NCBI RefSeq assembly: GCF_000407445.1
Contig: NZ_ASWB01000001.1
Location: forward strand, 868,001-932,000
From: Enterococcus moraviensis ATCC BAA-383
GTDB taxonomy: Bacteria; Bacillota; Bacilli; Lactobacillales; Enterococcaceae
Direction of reading: 5' to 3'
Length of the DNA: 64,000 bases
Positions within the stretch are counted from its first letter, which is position 1; each line of letters opens with the position of its first letter. Below, piece after piece: positions 27,800 to 35,922 of the stretch. Position numbers and translations under genes: made by a program. A model generated the notes under the pieces. The model saw nothing but the letters and a program-made list of their open reading frames with translations. It was not told where the DNA came from and searched no databases.

Positions 27800-28408
27800 A
27801 TGGCAAAGAAAACAGACCTAAGGGTAATGCGAACACACAAAATGATTATTGAAGCTTTCTTTCACTTAGTTGATGAAAAAGGCTACGACTGTATAACGAT
27901 TCAAGATATCGCAGATGAGGCGATGATCAATCGTGCAACTTTCTATGCCCATTTCAAAGACAAACAAGATCTTTATGAGCAGATATTCGATTTTGCAATC
28001 GACGCATTCACTTCTGTAATCGATACAGAACAAATAATCGTCAGCAATCGAATCAAAGTAAAACAAATCGAATTTCTTCTGACAAATATTTATATTAATA
28101 TTCAAAAAAATAAAAATTTCTTTCTAACCATCATGGATGGTAGTTCAAACGAATTATTACGAAAAAAATTAGCTGATATCATTTATGAGAAATATGCGGA
28201 CATTTTTTCAAAGTTAAAGATTACAGAAAATGAAATTGAAGTACCAATTGATTTCATCATTGAGTATATGACATCGATTTTTATCGGAACCCTTCATTGG
28301 TGGATTACAAGTGACACAGACATGTCTCCCAACCATTTGGCTAGACTTGTTATTAAATTGGTAGGAAATGGCCATTTAACGGTTCTAGGTCTTGAAATCG
28401 ATAAATAG
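27800..28408 (+). CDS. TetR/AcrR family regulator
   Basis: A 202-residue regulator with an N-terminal TetR helix-turn-helix (AFFHLVDEKGYDCITIQDIADEAMINRATFYAHFKDKQDLYEQIF, about residues 18-62). The C-terminal ligand domain is divergent. It is divergent from the giant activase gene, with 193 bp between the starts, so it may control that gene; this is context inference. RBS GAAAGGAA. A strong bidirectional terminator follows. Confidence 0.9.
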   Translation: MAKKTDLRVMRTHKMIIEAFFHLVDEKGYDCITIQDIADEAMINRATFYAHFKDKQDLYEQIFDFAIDAFTSVIDTEQIIVSNRIKVKQIEFLLTNIYINIQKNKNFFLTIMDGSSNELLRKKLADIIYEKYADIFSKLKITENEIEVPIDFIIEYMTSIFIGTLHWWITSDTDMSPNHLARLVIKLVGNGHLTVLGLEIDK

Positions 28409-28416
28409 CCTGTTTA

Positions 28417-28468
28417 AAATAAAAGAGCCTGAAACAACATCCTGTGCTGTTTCAGGCTCTTTTATTTT
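28417..28468. terminator. Bidirectional terminator between tetR and the 61-residue gene
   Basis: About 20-bp stem (AAATAAAAGAGCCTGAAACA against TGTTTCAGGCTCTTTTATTT) with a 12-base loop and A/T tails on both sides, between convergent genes. Confidence 0.9.
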
Positions 28469-28479
28469 ATTGCACCATT

Positions 28480-28665
28480 CTATCGATTCTTGGCACGCCA
28501 TTTCTTTGTATGAGCTGTATCTCTAGCAGATACCACTTGAATCCCTTTAGTAGCTGCAGTATTTTTCGTTTTAGAAAACATATTTACTTTAATATCGTAC
28601 TTTCCTTCACGTGCTAAGTCGTAGACTTTTTCAGCTGTTTCAGTTATTTTCTCTTTAATGTTCAT
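28480..28665 (-). CDS. Small basic protein, function unknown
   Basis: A 61-residue protein (MNIKEKITETAEKVYDLAREGKYDIKVNMFSKTKNTAATKG...) with a helical N-half and a basic C-terminus (KKWRAKNR). A clear RBS (GAGGAGGTAATCGA before ATG) supports it as a real gene. No family recognised. It sits alone between the tetR terminator and the tRNA terminator. Confidence 0.65.
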   Translation of the reverse strand: MNIKEKITETAEKVYDLAREGKYDIKVNMFSKTKNTAATKGIQVVSARDTAHTKKWRAKNR

Positions 28666-28756
28666 TCGATTACCTCCTCATTCTTTTTCATTCACTTTAT
28701 CATATATTTCTAAAAAAGAGAACAAAAGTACCTAGTCTTTTTTTAGTCACAAAAAA

Positions 28757-28781
28757 AGAACAACTCTATTCGAGTTGTTCT
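28757..28781 (-). terminator. Terminator after the tRNA pair
   Basis: Perfect 10-bp stem AGAACAACTC/GAGTTGTTCT with a 5-base loop, 10 bp past tRNA-Gln, followed on the minus strand by TTTTTTT. Confidence 0.85.
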
Positions 28782-28791
28782 AATAAAAAGA

Positions 28792-28863
28792 CTGGGGTAG
28801 CTGGATTCGAACCAACGCATGACAGGATCAAAACCTGTTGCCTTACCGCTTGGCTATACCCCA
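28792..28863 (-). tRNA. trnQ: tRNA-Gln (TTG)
   Basis: A 72-nt cloverleaf with acceptor TGGGGTA/TACCCCA, anticodon loop TTTTGAT (anticodon TTG) and T-loop GGTTCGAATCC. CCA is not encoded. It follows tRNA-Tyr by 9 bp. Confidence 0.97.
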
Positions 28864-28872
28864 ATGTGAAAA

Positions 28873-28953
28873 TGGAGGAAAGTGGATTCGAACCACTGAA
28901 CCCTAAGGAACGGATTTACAGTCCGTCGCGTTTAGCCACTTCGCTATTCCTCC
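28873..28953 (-). tRNA. trnY: tRNA-Tyr (GTA)
   Basis: An 81-nt class II tRNA with acceptor GGAGGAA/TTCCTCC, anticodon GTA (loop ACTGTAAAT) and a long variable arm (CCTTAGG). T-loop GGTTCGAATCC. It is the first gene of the pair. Confidence 0.97.
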
Positions 28954-28985
28954 AAAAGGTTTTTAGTAACAAACCTGACTTAGTT

Positions 28986-29014
28986 ATAATACAAAACTTT
29001 TGAACAAATTGCAA
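28986..29014 (-). promoter_or_regulatory. tRNA operon promoter
   Basis: On the minus strand TTGCAA (29014-29009) and TATTAT (28991-28986) are 17 bp apart, about 30 bp before tRNA-Tyr. Confidence 0.65.
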
Positions 29015-29044
29015 GCCTTTTTCAAAAAAAAGTTGTTATTTATT

Positions 29045-29278
29045 TTAGTCGTTTAAATTCCATTGGCGAATAATGTATTCTATCGCCTCATCAAGCGTTT
29101 TCATAGTGGCTTCATTTCTTCCATCGATCACTACAGCAAATTTTTTTGTGTCTTGTGCTAAAACTTGACCGATTTCTTTTTTGCCAATTGTTAATGTACT
29201 GACAGTGATTGATTCACCATTTATTTTTTTTTCTGTTTCGTCTATTTTAACTTCTATATCTTTATTTTTTTTTGACAT
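29045..29278 (-). CDS. DUF2969 family protein
   Basis: A 77-residue acidic/basic protein (MSKKNKDIEVKIDETEKKINGESITVSTLTIGKKEIGQVL...EAIEYIIRQWNLND) with the conserved IGKKxIG and C-terminal EAxExxIRQxNL of DUF2969, a small family confined to Lactobacillales. Function unknown. The ATG at 29278 has GGAGGG 7 bases upstream; the long upstream extension would have the SD touching an ATG and is rejected. Confidence 0.85.
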   Translation of the reverse strand: MSKKNKDIEVKIDETEKKINGESITVSTLTIGKKEIGQVLAQDTKKFAVVIDGRNEATMKTLDEAIEYIIRQWNLND

Positions 29279-29414
29279 TTTCATCCCTCCAAAGATACAT
29301 GGTATCATGTTATGCAAAAAAAAGAAAGTGGCGCAGTACTCAAAAAAGTTTTGCTCCACTTCCGCTAGTTACCTACTTATTTAAAGGTGTTTTTAGGTTT
29401 AACTCTTGTCGCTA

Positions 29415-30272
29415 TCATTCAGTACTGAACAGTTGCTTTCTTTTCACTTCGCTCAGTACGGCAAAAATGATGCCTGCTGCAATAGAGACCATTCCAACAA
29501 TAATAAACAACCATAAAAAACTGGATAAGTAATTTTGGATAAAATCATACATCGCTTTAGATTGGATACCTAGCTTTTTCAAAAAACCTTGCATTATGAT
29601 TAATGTAGGGACAACGACCATCATCAACCCACTGCCTATACAAATATATGCCCAATACCTCAATAAACGATGGAAATAGCCTCTCAATGAAGAATACAAA
29701 AAGAAACTTAATAGCGCCCATAAAACGCCGCAAACAATCATAAAAATGACTAATTTCGATTTATAGTTCATCACTTTTCTTCCATAAGATACTAAAAAAG
29801 GCAATTCGATATATCCTTTATAAATGTTGACAGCATTGTCTGAAAGTCCCACTACAGCTTGTTCAGATTCTGGTGTTACTTCGATATTTTTTTCTTTCAT
29901 GTAATCTGTGATTGCTTTAGAGACATCATCATGGATGCCTTTCTCATTTGAAATCGAATACTTTGCCCCAGTATTATACATTGCGTTGAAATAGGCATTT
30001 ACATCTTTTTCTACTAGTTCTTTTTTAATTGATTCATTCAAGACACCTTGAGGAATATTACTTCCTAAAGCACTATTTTCGATTTGACGATTTATTTCTT
30101 CCGTTAGTTCTGAATAATAATTTGCTTTAGCAGCTTGTTTTGCAATATAGTTTTCACTAAAAAGTGTCAGTCTTAACGTTAATAAAATCAAAAATGCAAA
30201 CAAAAATACAGAAGATAAAAATGCAATAAAAAAACGAGAGATTACTTTCATTGTACGACCACGATTTTTCAT
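29415..30272 (-). CDS. Four-TM membrane protein in the sortase module, function unknown
   Basis: A 285-residue protein with one N-terminal helix (about 10-32), a soluble external segment of ~120 residues, and three C-terminal helices (about 165-190, 205-230, 250-275). Not recognised as a named enzyme. It follows the sortase by 17 bp, so it is probably co-transcribed with the sortase and its substrate, and may aid secretion or sorting (inference). The ATG at 30272 has AGGAGG 9-11 bases upstream; a TTG one codon earlier is possible. Confidence 0.75.
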   Translation of the reverse strand: MKNRGRTMKVISRFFIAFLSSVFLFAFLILLTLRLTLFSENYIAKQAAKANYYSELTEEINRQIENSALGSNIPQGVLNESIKKELVEKDVNAYFNAMYNTGAKYSISNEKGIHDDVSKAITDYMKEKNIEVTPESEQAVVGLSDNAVNIYKGYIELPFLVSYGRKVMNYKSKLVIFMIVCGVLWALLSFFLYSSLRGYFHRLLRYWAYICIGSGLMMVVVPTLIIMQGFLKKLGIQSKAMYDFIQNYLSSFLWLFIIVGMVSIAAGIIFAVLSEVKRKQLFSTE

Positions 30273-30289
30273 CAATTGATCCTCCTCCT

Positions 30290-31015
30290 TTACGACTTCT
30301 CATCAATAATTGGCCCAGATACATAATCTGCTGAAACAAAAACACGTTCCGGAGTTAAGCCAATTGCATCTAATGGATAACAAGTATAAAGAATTAATGA
30401 TCGTTTTGATTGGTCACCTAATTTAGCTTCGATCGACGGATCCTTATAGTTCGCAACTTTCACTTCTGTTACACGATAGGTATAATCCCCATAATGAGTG
30501 TGGACACTGACTTCGTCCCCAATTTCTAAGTAATAAATTTTTCCAAAGGAAGGTAAATTATGTCCACCGATCAACGTTGTCCCTAAATCCCCTGGAATCA
30601 TACTTCCTATATATTGTCCTGCGCCTAAACGCAAAATCTCTTCGCTATCTCCGTAATATAACGGTTCATTAATTCCGACTTTATCAATAACTATCTCACC
30701 AAACTGATCTCCTCCAACTGGATAGACCATCTTTGAAGAAGAGATTTCTCCTTTTTCAGAAGTGTCTGGTTTTTGAGTAGTGTTTTTCTTCGTTTGCTTG
30801 TCTGATGACACTTGTTCGGTTTGTCCACTTCTTTTTTCAAAAAGGTTGGTTCCTTTTTGCTCAAAAGATGGCGCATCGTTTAGTGAAATCAATTCAACTG
30901 CGGAAGAAGCGAAGTTAATGACAGGTGCACCGATTATGTAAATAATGAGGTAGCCAAAAAACATAAAGAGAAGAGGCACATAAATAAATGCCCCCACTCT
31001 TTTTAGTTGTTTCAT
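30290..31015 (-). CDS. Sortase (dedicated, transpeptidase)
   Basis: A 241-residue membrane sortase. One N-terminal helix (FIYVPLLFMFFGYLIIYII), a low-complexity linker rich in K, T and S (about 60-100), then the sortase beta-barrel with catalytic His in LIGGHNLPS (~148), Cys in LILYTCYP (~212) and Arg in TPERVF (~222). It cleaves a sorting signal and links the product to the wall or to another protein. Its start is 1 bp after the stop of a small surface protein whose C-terminus lacks LPxTG but has PVKNTG, so it is likely a dedicated pair. The TCYP motif does not fit the TLxTC of housekeeping class A, so the class is left open. Confidence 0.9.
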   Translation of the reverse strand: MKQLKRVGAFIYVPLLFMFFGYLIIYIIGAPVINFASSAVELISLNDAPSFEQKGTNLFEKRSGQTEQVSSDKQTKKNTTQKPDTSEKGEISSSKMVYPVGGDQFGEIVIDKVGINEPLYYGDSEEILRLGAGQYIGSMIPGDLGTTLIGGHNLPSFGKIYYLEIGDEVSVHTHYGDYTYRVTEVKVANYKDPSIEAKLGDQSKRSLILYTCYPLDAIGLTPERVFVSADYVSGPIIDEKS

Positions 31016-31016
31016 A

Positions 31017-31595
31017 TTATGCTAATTTGTTCTTTCTGCTCACGAATACTGCACCTGCTGCAGCCACGATCAATGAGCCAAAAGTAATGCCACTTAACGC
31101 GTAGTTTGATCCTGTATTTTTCACTGGATTACCAGTTTGATAAACAGGAGCACCTGTATTGTCAGTGATTGTCACTGCCGAATACGTTCCACCAGCACCA
31201 AAAGTGATTTTCACACCCACAGCATTTCCAGCCGCAACTACATAGCTTTGTAATTGAGAAATTACATTAGCTGGTAATAATCTAAGTGCATCTCCAAGTG
31301 AATTTGCACCTGATGCATTAACAGATACGCCTTCAACTAACGCACGTGCTGATTGAATATTTTTAATAGCTTCATCCGCTTGAGCTTGTGTTAAATCAAC
31401 ACGTTTCAAGTGATTCGAAACTGCATTCGTTTCAGCTGCGCCGAAATTGAATTTTTTGCCGCCGATTGTTGCACCAGCGTTCAATTCATTAACAATTGAC
31501 TGCTCTGTAGTTGAAATAGCGCCATCAGCAGAAACTGATGTTGCAAATCCTACTGTAGCAACGACAGCAATAATAAATCCGATAACTTTTTTCAT
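31017..31595 (-). CDS. Small secreted surface protein with non-canonical sorting signal
   Basis: A 192-residue protein. Signal peptide about 1-23 (MKKVIGFIIAVVATVGFATSVSA|DG). The mature part is alanine-rich and helical (residues 25-100) and then a beta-like stretch. The C-terminus is a sorting-signal layout: NPVKNTGSNYAL, a hydrophobic span (ITFGSLIVAAAGAVFV) and a basic tail SRKNKLA. The motif is PVKNTG rather than LPxTG. It is directly upstream of a sortase, which suggests that sortase recognises it. RBS TAGGAGG. Not recognised by name. Confidence 0.85.
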   Translation of the reverse strand: MKKVIGFIIAVVATVGFATSVSADGAISTTEQSIVNELNAGATIGGKKFNFGAAETNAVSNHLKRVDLTQAQADEAIKNIQSARALVEGVSVNASGANSLGDALRLLPANVISQLQSYVVAAGNAVGVKITFGAGGTYSAVTITDNTGAPVYQTGNPVKNTGSNYALSGITFGSLIVAAAGAVFVSRKNKLA

Positions 31596-31691
31596 TTGTA
31601 TTCCTCCTATCTTAAATATTTATAATCAATTACAGAATATCTGTAAAAATTATACCAACAACACCCTCTCGAATTTAGAGGACATACAAAA

Positions 31692-31722
31692 GAATATTAA
31701 AGTATAATTCCCTTTAATATTC
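31692..31722. repeat. Perfect 11-bp inverted repeat upstream of the surface-protein gene
   Basis: GAATATTAAAG (31692-31702) and CTTTAATATTC (31712-31722) flank 9 bases. No T tract follows, so an operator is more likely than a terminator. It lies about 100 bp upstream of the surface-protein start in a 242-bp AT-rich gap with no gene. Confidence 0.55.
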
Positions 31723-31837
31723 CAAATAAGTTCAAACTTGCGTTTTCACCATACCCTATAAAACTATCATACGCATTTACAATAGTCAAATTCTTTTTCA
31801 GTAAAAAAACGCTTGAAGTACTGCTATTATTTACTTT

Positions 31838-32491
31838 TCATACTTTTTTCGATATAAATGTGGCTTCAAAAATATCATAATTTGCATCTTCTAATATTTT
31901 TTTTATCTGGTTTGTTTCACGACTTTCAATTTGCAATTCAATGATTGTCTCTAATTCTTTCCGGTTTACCACAACTGTTAAAATACTAAAATCATTCTCC
32001 GCTAACAGTTTCGTGATGTCTGCTAAAATTCCTTTATGGTCTTCAGGAATGCGAAGTTGGATTCGTGTTCCGCCATCATTGTATCCAGTAATCTTTAAGA
32101 ACGCATCGAAAATATCATTGTTCGTAATAATTCCTACTGGGTTCTTATTGCTATCAACAACAGGTAATACACCGATATTATTTTGACGCATTCTGAAAAT
32201 ACCATCTTCTAAAGAAGCTTCTGGTTCGATGGTTTGAACTTCTTTCACCATGATATCAGCCACAGTCGTTTTATTTAATAAATAATTCACTTCGTAAACG
32301 CTCAAACTTGTCGCTTTTGATGGTAATGCAGATTGGATCGTGCCTTCTGTAATCAACCCAATAACTTGTTCGTCTCTCACAACAGGCAAGCGATGGATAT
32401 TGTTTTTTTTCATCAAATCGACAGCATCAAAAATCTTCATTTCTGGTTGCGCAACGACTAAATTCTTTGTCATAAAATCACTAACACTCAT
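31838..32491 (-). CDS. CBS-pair and ACT domain protein (AcuB-like)
   Basis: A 217-residue protein with two CBS motifs (about 5-60 and 75-130: MTKNLVVAQPEMKIFDAVDLM and IMVKEVQTIEPEASLEDGI) and a C-terminal ACT domain (RIQLRIPEDHKGILADITKLLAENDF). CBS pairs bind adenine nucleotides and ACT domains bind amino acids. It is the last gene of the branched-chain amino acid transport operon, 4 bp after livF, so it may sense those substrates; inference. RBS AGGAGG. Confidence 0.88.
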   Translation of the reverse strand: MSVSDFMTKNLVVAQPEMKIFDAVDLMKKNNIHRLPVVRDEQVIGLITEGTIQSALPSKATSLSVYEVNYLLNKTTVADIMVKEVQTIEPEASLEDGIFRMRQNNIGVLPVVDSNKNPVGIITNNDIFDAFLKITGYNDGGTRIQLRIPEDHKGILADITKLLAENDFSILTVVVNRKELETIIELQIESRETNQIKKILEDANYDIFEATFISKKV

Positions 32492-32495
32492 GTTA

Positions 32496-33197
32496 TTAAC
32501 CTCCTAGATATGCTTTTTTAACTTCTTCACTTTCTAATAGTTCTTTACCTGGACCACTTAAAACAACTTCACCCGTTTCTAATACATATCCTCTGTCTGC
32601 GATTGATAATGCCATTTTTGCATTTTGTTCAATCAATAAAACAGTTGTTCCTTGTTGATTGATTTCTTGAATGATACTAAAGATTTCTTGTATAAAAATC
32701 GGAGCCAATCCCATTGATGGTTCGTCTAATAATAGTAGTTTTGGCTTTGACATAAGTGCTCTTCCCATTGCAAGCATTTGTTGTTCTCCACCAGATAAAG
32801 TAGAAGCATCTTGCGTTCTACGTTCTTTCAAAATAGGAAAACGATCAAAAATCATATCGTAATCTTTTTTTAAGTCACCGTCTTTACGTAAGAAGGCACC
32901 CATCTCTAAATTTTCTTGGACGGTCAAACCAGAAAACACATGTCTTCCTTCTGGCACTTGGCATAGTCCTGACGCAACGATTTTTTGTGGAAGCATTTTA
33001 TGGATTGGTTGTCCTTCAAATGTAATTGTTCCATTTGACGGGCGATTTAATCCGGAAATCGTTCTTAAAATCGTCGTTTTTCCTGCTCCATTTGCGCCAA
33101 TCAATGAAACAATCTCTCCTTGTTCTACGTTAAAACTTACATCGCGGACCGCTTGGATCACACCATAATGCACAGATAGATTATCGATTGTTAACAT
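32496..33197 (-). CDS. livF: Branched-chain amino acid ABC transporter ATP-binding protein LivF
   Basis: A 233-residue ATPase with Walker A GANGAGKTT, signature LSGGEQQM, Walker B LLLLDEPSMGLAP and the LivF-type GLCQVPEGRHVF. Its ATG overlaps the livG stop by one base. With LivG it energises LivH/LivM. Confidence 0.95.
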   Translation of the reverse strand: MLTIDNLSVHYGVIQAVRDVSFNVEQGEIVSLIGANGAGKTTILRTISGLNRPSNGTITFEGQPIHKMLPQKIVASGLCQVPEGRHVFSGLTVQENLEMGAFLRKDGDLKKDYDMIFDRFPILKERRTQDASTLSGGEQQMLAMGRALMSKPKLLLLDEPSMGLAPIFIQEIFSIIQEINQQGTTVLLIEQNAKMALSIADRGYVLETGEVVLSGPGKELLESEEVKKAYLGG

Positions 33198-33973
33198 TAT
33201 AGTTCACCTCCTAGATAAGCTTCGATCACGCGTGGATCGTTCTTGATTGCTTCTGGCTTCCCTTCAGCAATGATTCTTCCATATTCTAAAACATAAATTC
33301 TTTGGCAAACGTCCATTACTAAACTCATATCATGTTCGATCAAAACGATTGTGATTTGAAATTCTTTTTGAATTTTTCTGATCAGTTCTGTTAAATCTGC
33401 TGTTTCTTGCGGGTTCATCCCTGCCGCTGGTTCATCTAAAAATAATACTTTGGGTTGTGTTGCTAACGCTCGCACGATCTCTAAACGTCGTTGTTCACCA
33501 TAAGGAAGGTTTTTCGCTAAGGTTTCGACTTTTTCTTCTAAACCAAAAATCGCTAGAAGTTCTACTACTTTACGTTTCATTTCTTCTTCTTTTTTATAAA
33601 ATGTTGGTACACGTAAAATACTAGAAAGTATCCCTTCTTTATTTTTGCTATTCATTGCAATCAACACATTGTCCATCACAGTCAACTCTTTAAACAAACG
33701 AATATTTTGGAAAGTTCTACTTAACCCCATATCCGCAATTTTATATGGTTTCATTCCATTTAAAACATGTTCTTTTCCTAATAAATCAATAGTCACGGTC
33801 CCTTCACTCGGCTCATAAACTCCTGTTAGAAGATTAAATAAAGTGGTTTTTCCCGCTCCATTTGGACCAATCAGTCCAATCAATTCATTACTTTCTAAAG
33901 ACAGATTAACATTTGAAACAGCGGCCAATCCGCCAAAGTTTTTTGTTAAATTACTAACGTTCAATAGAGGCAT
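33197..33973 (-). CDS. livG: Branched-chain amino acid ABC transporter ATP-binding protein LivG
   Basis: A 258-residue ATPase with Walker A GPNGAGKTT, the LivG-type LSRTFQNIRLF, signature LPYGEQRRLEI and Walker B VLFLDEPAAGMNP. The ATG at 33973 is chosen over a 22-codon longer frame because AAGGAGG lies 9 bases upstream and the family starts PLLxVxNLTKxFGG. It overlaps the livM 3' end by 20 bases. Confidence 0.95.
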   Translation of the reverse strand: MPLLNVSNLTKNFGGLAAVSNVNLSLESNELIGLIGPNGAGKTTLFNLLTGVYEPSEGTVTIDLLGKEHVLNGMKPYKIADMGLSRTFQNIRLFKELTVMDNVLIAMNSKNKEGILSSILRVPTFYKKEEEMKRKVVELLAIFGLEEKVETLAKNLPYGEQRRLEIVRALATQPKVLFLDEPAAGMNPQETADLTELIRKIQKEFQITIVLIEHDMSLVMDVCQRIYVLEYGRIIAEGKPEAIKNDPRVIEAYLGGEL

Positions 33974-34922
33974 TCGATTTGTCCTCCTTTTTCTTGAATA
34001 ATTTTTTAACTGAAAATTCCCATGTTCCAAGTAAACCACCTGGTTTGAAAATCATGATAATAATCAACGCTAATGCATAGATGATCATTCTAAGGGCACC
34101 TGCATCTTGCAAGAACATATTCAAAATCCCTAATACAATTGCAGAAATAAAGGTCCCCGTAACACTACCGATACCACCGAAAACAACAATGATCAAAATG
34201 TCGATTGATTTCATGAAACCAAAATCTTTTGGTGCAATCGTTTGAACATAACTAGAATAAATTGCCCCAGCAACACTTGCTGTAACTGCACCAATGATAA
34301 AGGCAGCCACTTTATATTTCGTCGTGTTTACCCCCATTGATTCAGCCGCAATTTCATCTTCTCGAATTGCCATCGTTGCTCGTCCTGGACCGCTATGAAT
34401 AAAGTTGACAATAATCAACGTTACAATTACCACAAAGCCAAAGACCATCGGCCAGCTAACCATTGGTGGGATACCAAAAATACCTGCAGGTCCATTTGTT
34501 AAATCCCCCATATTGATAATAATGATCCGAATAATCTCTGAAATTCCTAATGTTGCGATTGCTAGGTAATCTCCTTTTAATCTCAAGGTTGGGATACCAA
34601 CCAATAAGGCCACGATCCCTGATAAAACGATACCCAATAAAATACCACTGAAAAAACCAGCCATAGTAGGATATTTTACCGTCATAATTGCTGCACTATA
34701 GGCGCCAATCGCCATAAAACCCGCATGCCCTAAAGAAAATTGTCCCGAAAAGCCAATGATCAAATTCAACCCTAACGCTAACATGATATTGATGCCAATC
34801 GTAATGAGCGTATATTCAGTAAATGGTGTAATGACACCTGTAATATACAATACATAAATAAAAGCATAGGCGAATGCGGCGATCAAAAGCCAAACAAGAT
34901 TATATTTTAAATTCTTTTTCAT
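33954..34922 (-). CDS. livM: Branched-chain amino acid ABC transporter permease LivM
   Basis: A 322-residue permease with about nine membrane helices. Family motifs NLIIGFSGQFSLGHAGFMAIGAY and IREDEIAAESMGVNTTKYKVAAF are clear. The ATG at 34922 has AGGTGG 5 bases upstream; an in-frame GTG at 34931 abuts the livH stop without an SD. It pairs with LivH. Confidence 0.94.
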   Translation of the reverse strand: MKKNLKYNLVWLLIAAFAYAFIYVLYITGVITPFTEYTLITIGINIMLALGLNLIIGFSGQFSLGHAGFMAIGAYSAAIMTVKYPTMAGFFSGILLGIVLSGIVALLVGIPTLRLKGDYLAIATLGISEIIRIIIINMGDLTNGPAGIFGIPPMVSWPMVFGFVVIVTLIIVNFIHSGPGRATMAIREDEIAAESMGVNTTKYKVAAFIIGAVTASVAGAIYSSYVQTIAPKDFGFMKSIDILIIVVFGGIGSVTGTFISAIVLGILNMFLQDAGALRMIIYALALIIIMIFKPGGLLGTWEFSVKKLFKKKEDKSNASIER

Positions 34923-34931
34923 GTTTGCCAC

Positions 34932-35810
34932 CTACACTTTCTCTTTGATGTTCTTGCCTAAAATTCCAGCAGGACGAATCAATAAAATAATAATTAATAA
35001 TGCGTACACAACCGCATCTTTATAATCTGAAAACCCAAGTGCGATCGTGATTGTTTCTAACAATCCAATCACAAAACCACCTAATGCTGCTCCTGGAATA
35101 ATCCCAATTCCACCTAAAACTGCTGCAACGAATGATTTAAGCCCTGGTACTACACCCATCATTGGATCAATAGAATTATAATAAAGACCGATCAGCATAC
35201 CTGCTGCTGCTGCTAAAGCAGAACCTAAAGCAAAGGTAAATGAAATCGTGCGATTAACATTGATTCCCATCAATTGTGCTGCATCCGCATCAACCGAAAC
35301 AGCCCGCATCGCTTTACCCATTTTTGTCTTTTTGACAATCAATTGTAAGCCAACCATCAAGACGAGAGAAATAACTAATATAAGAACTTGAATATTTGAT
35401 ATTTGAATAAAGCCCAGTTGGTAATTTTTAAATTCAATTGCTTGTGGGAAAGATTTTTTTTCAGGCCCTAACCAATAAATCATGCCATTTTGCAGCAAAA
35501 ATGAAACTCCGATTGCCGTAATCAACGCTGCAATTCTTGTTGATTTTCGTAATGGTCTGTATGCTAAAAATTCAATCACCACACCAATAATGGCAGCACC
35601 TGCCATAGATAAAATCAATGCTGGGAAAAAACCAAGACCTAACTTATTAATAAAGAAATACCCCATAAATCCGCCCAACATATAAATTTCTCCATGGGCG
35701 AAGTTGATCAATTTGATAATCCCGTAAACCATTGTATACCCCAGAGCTAGTAAAGCATAAATGCTTCCTAGAAAAAGGCCATTGACTAATTGTTGGATAA
35801 CTACTTCCAT
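34932..35810 (-). CDS. livH: Branched-chain amino acid ABC transporter permease LivH
   Basis: A 292-residue permease with about eight helices. Motifs LVNGLFLGSIYALLALGYTMVYGIIKLINFAHGE and VSVDADAAQLMGINVNRTISFTFALGS are diagnostic. The ATG at 35810 is preferred over a TTG at 35825. It follows livJ by 112 bp that contain a hairpin. Confidence 0.95.
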   Translation of the reverse strand: MEVVIQQLVNGLFLGSIYALLALGYTMVYGIIKLINFAHGEIYMLGGFMGYFFINKLGLGFFPALILSMAGAAIIGVVIEFLAYRPLRKSTRIAALITAIGVSFLLQNGMIYWLGPEKKSFPQAIEFKNYQLGFIQISNIQVLILVISLVLMVGLQLIVKKTKMGKAMRAVSVDADAAQLMGINVNRTISFTFALGSALAAAAGMLIGLYYNSIDPMMGVVPGLKSFVAAVLGGIGIIPGAALGGFVIGLLETITIALGFSDYKDAVVYALLIIILLIRPAGILGKNIKEKV

Positions 35811-35856
35811 GTTTATCACTTCCAATATTTTAGAATAATTGCTGTTTGATTATAGA

Positions 35857-35900
35857 AAAAAAGGGTAGACAAAACGTGGAACCTTGTCACACCCTTTTTT
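35857..35900 (-). terminator. Partial terminator/attenuator between livJ and livH
   Basis: Stem AAAAAAGGGT/ACCCTTTTTT plus an inner GACAA/TTGTC pairing, with CAAAACGT in the loop. It lies 22 bp past the livJ stop. Read-through would let the abundant binding protein exceed the membrane parts, a common arrangement. Confidence 0.75.
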
Positions 35901-35922
35901 AGTTTCGTATCAATCGTTGATT

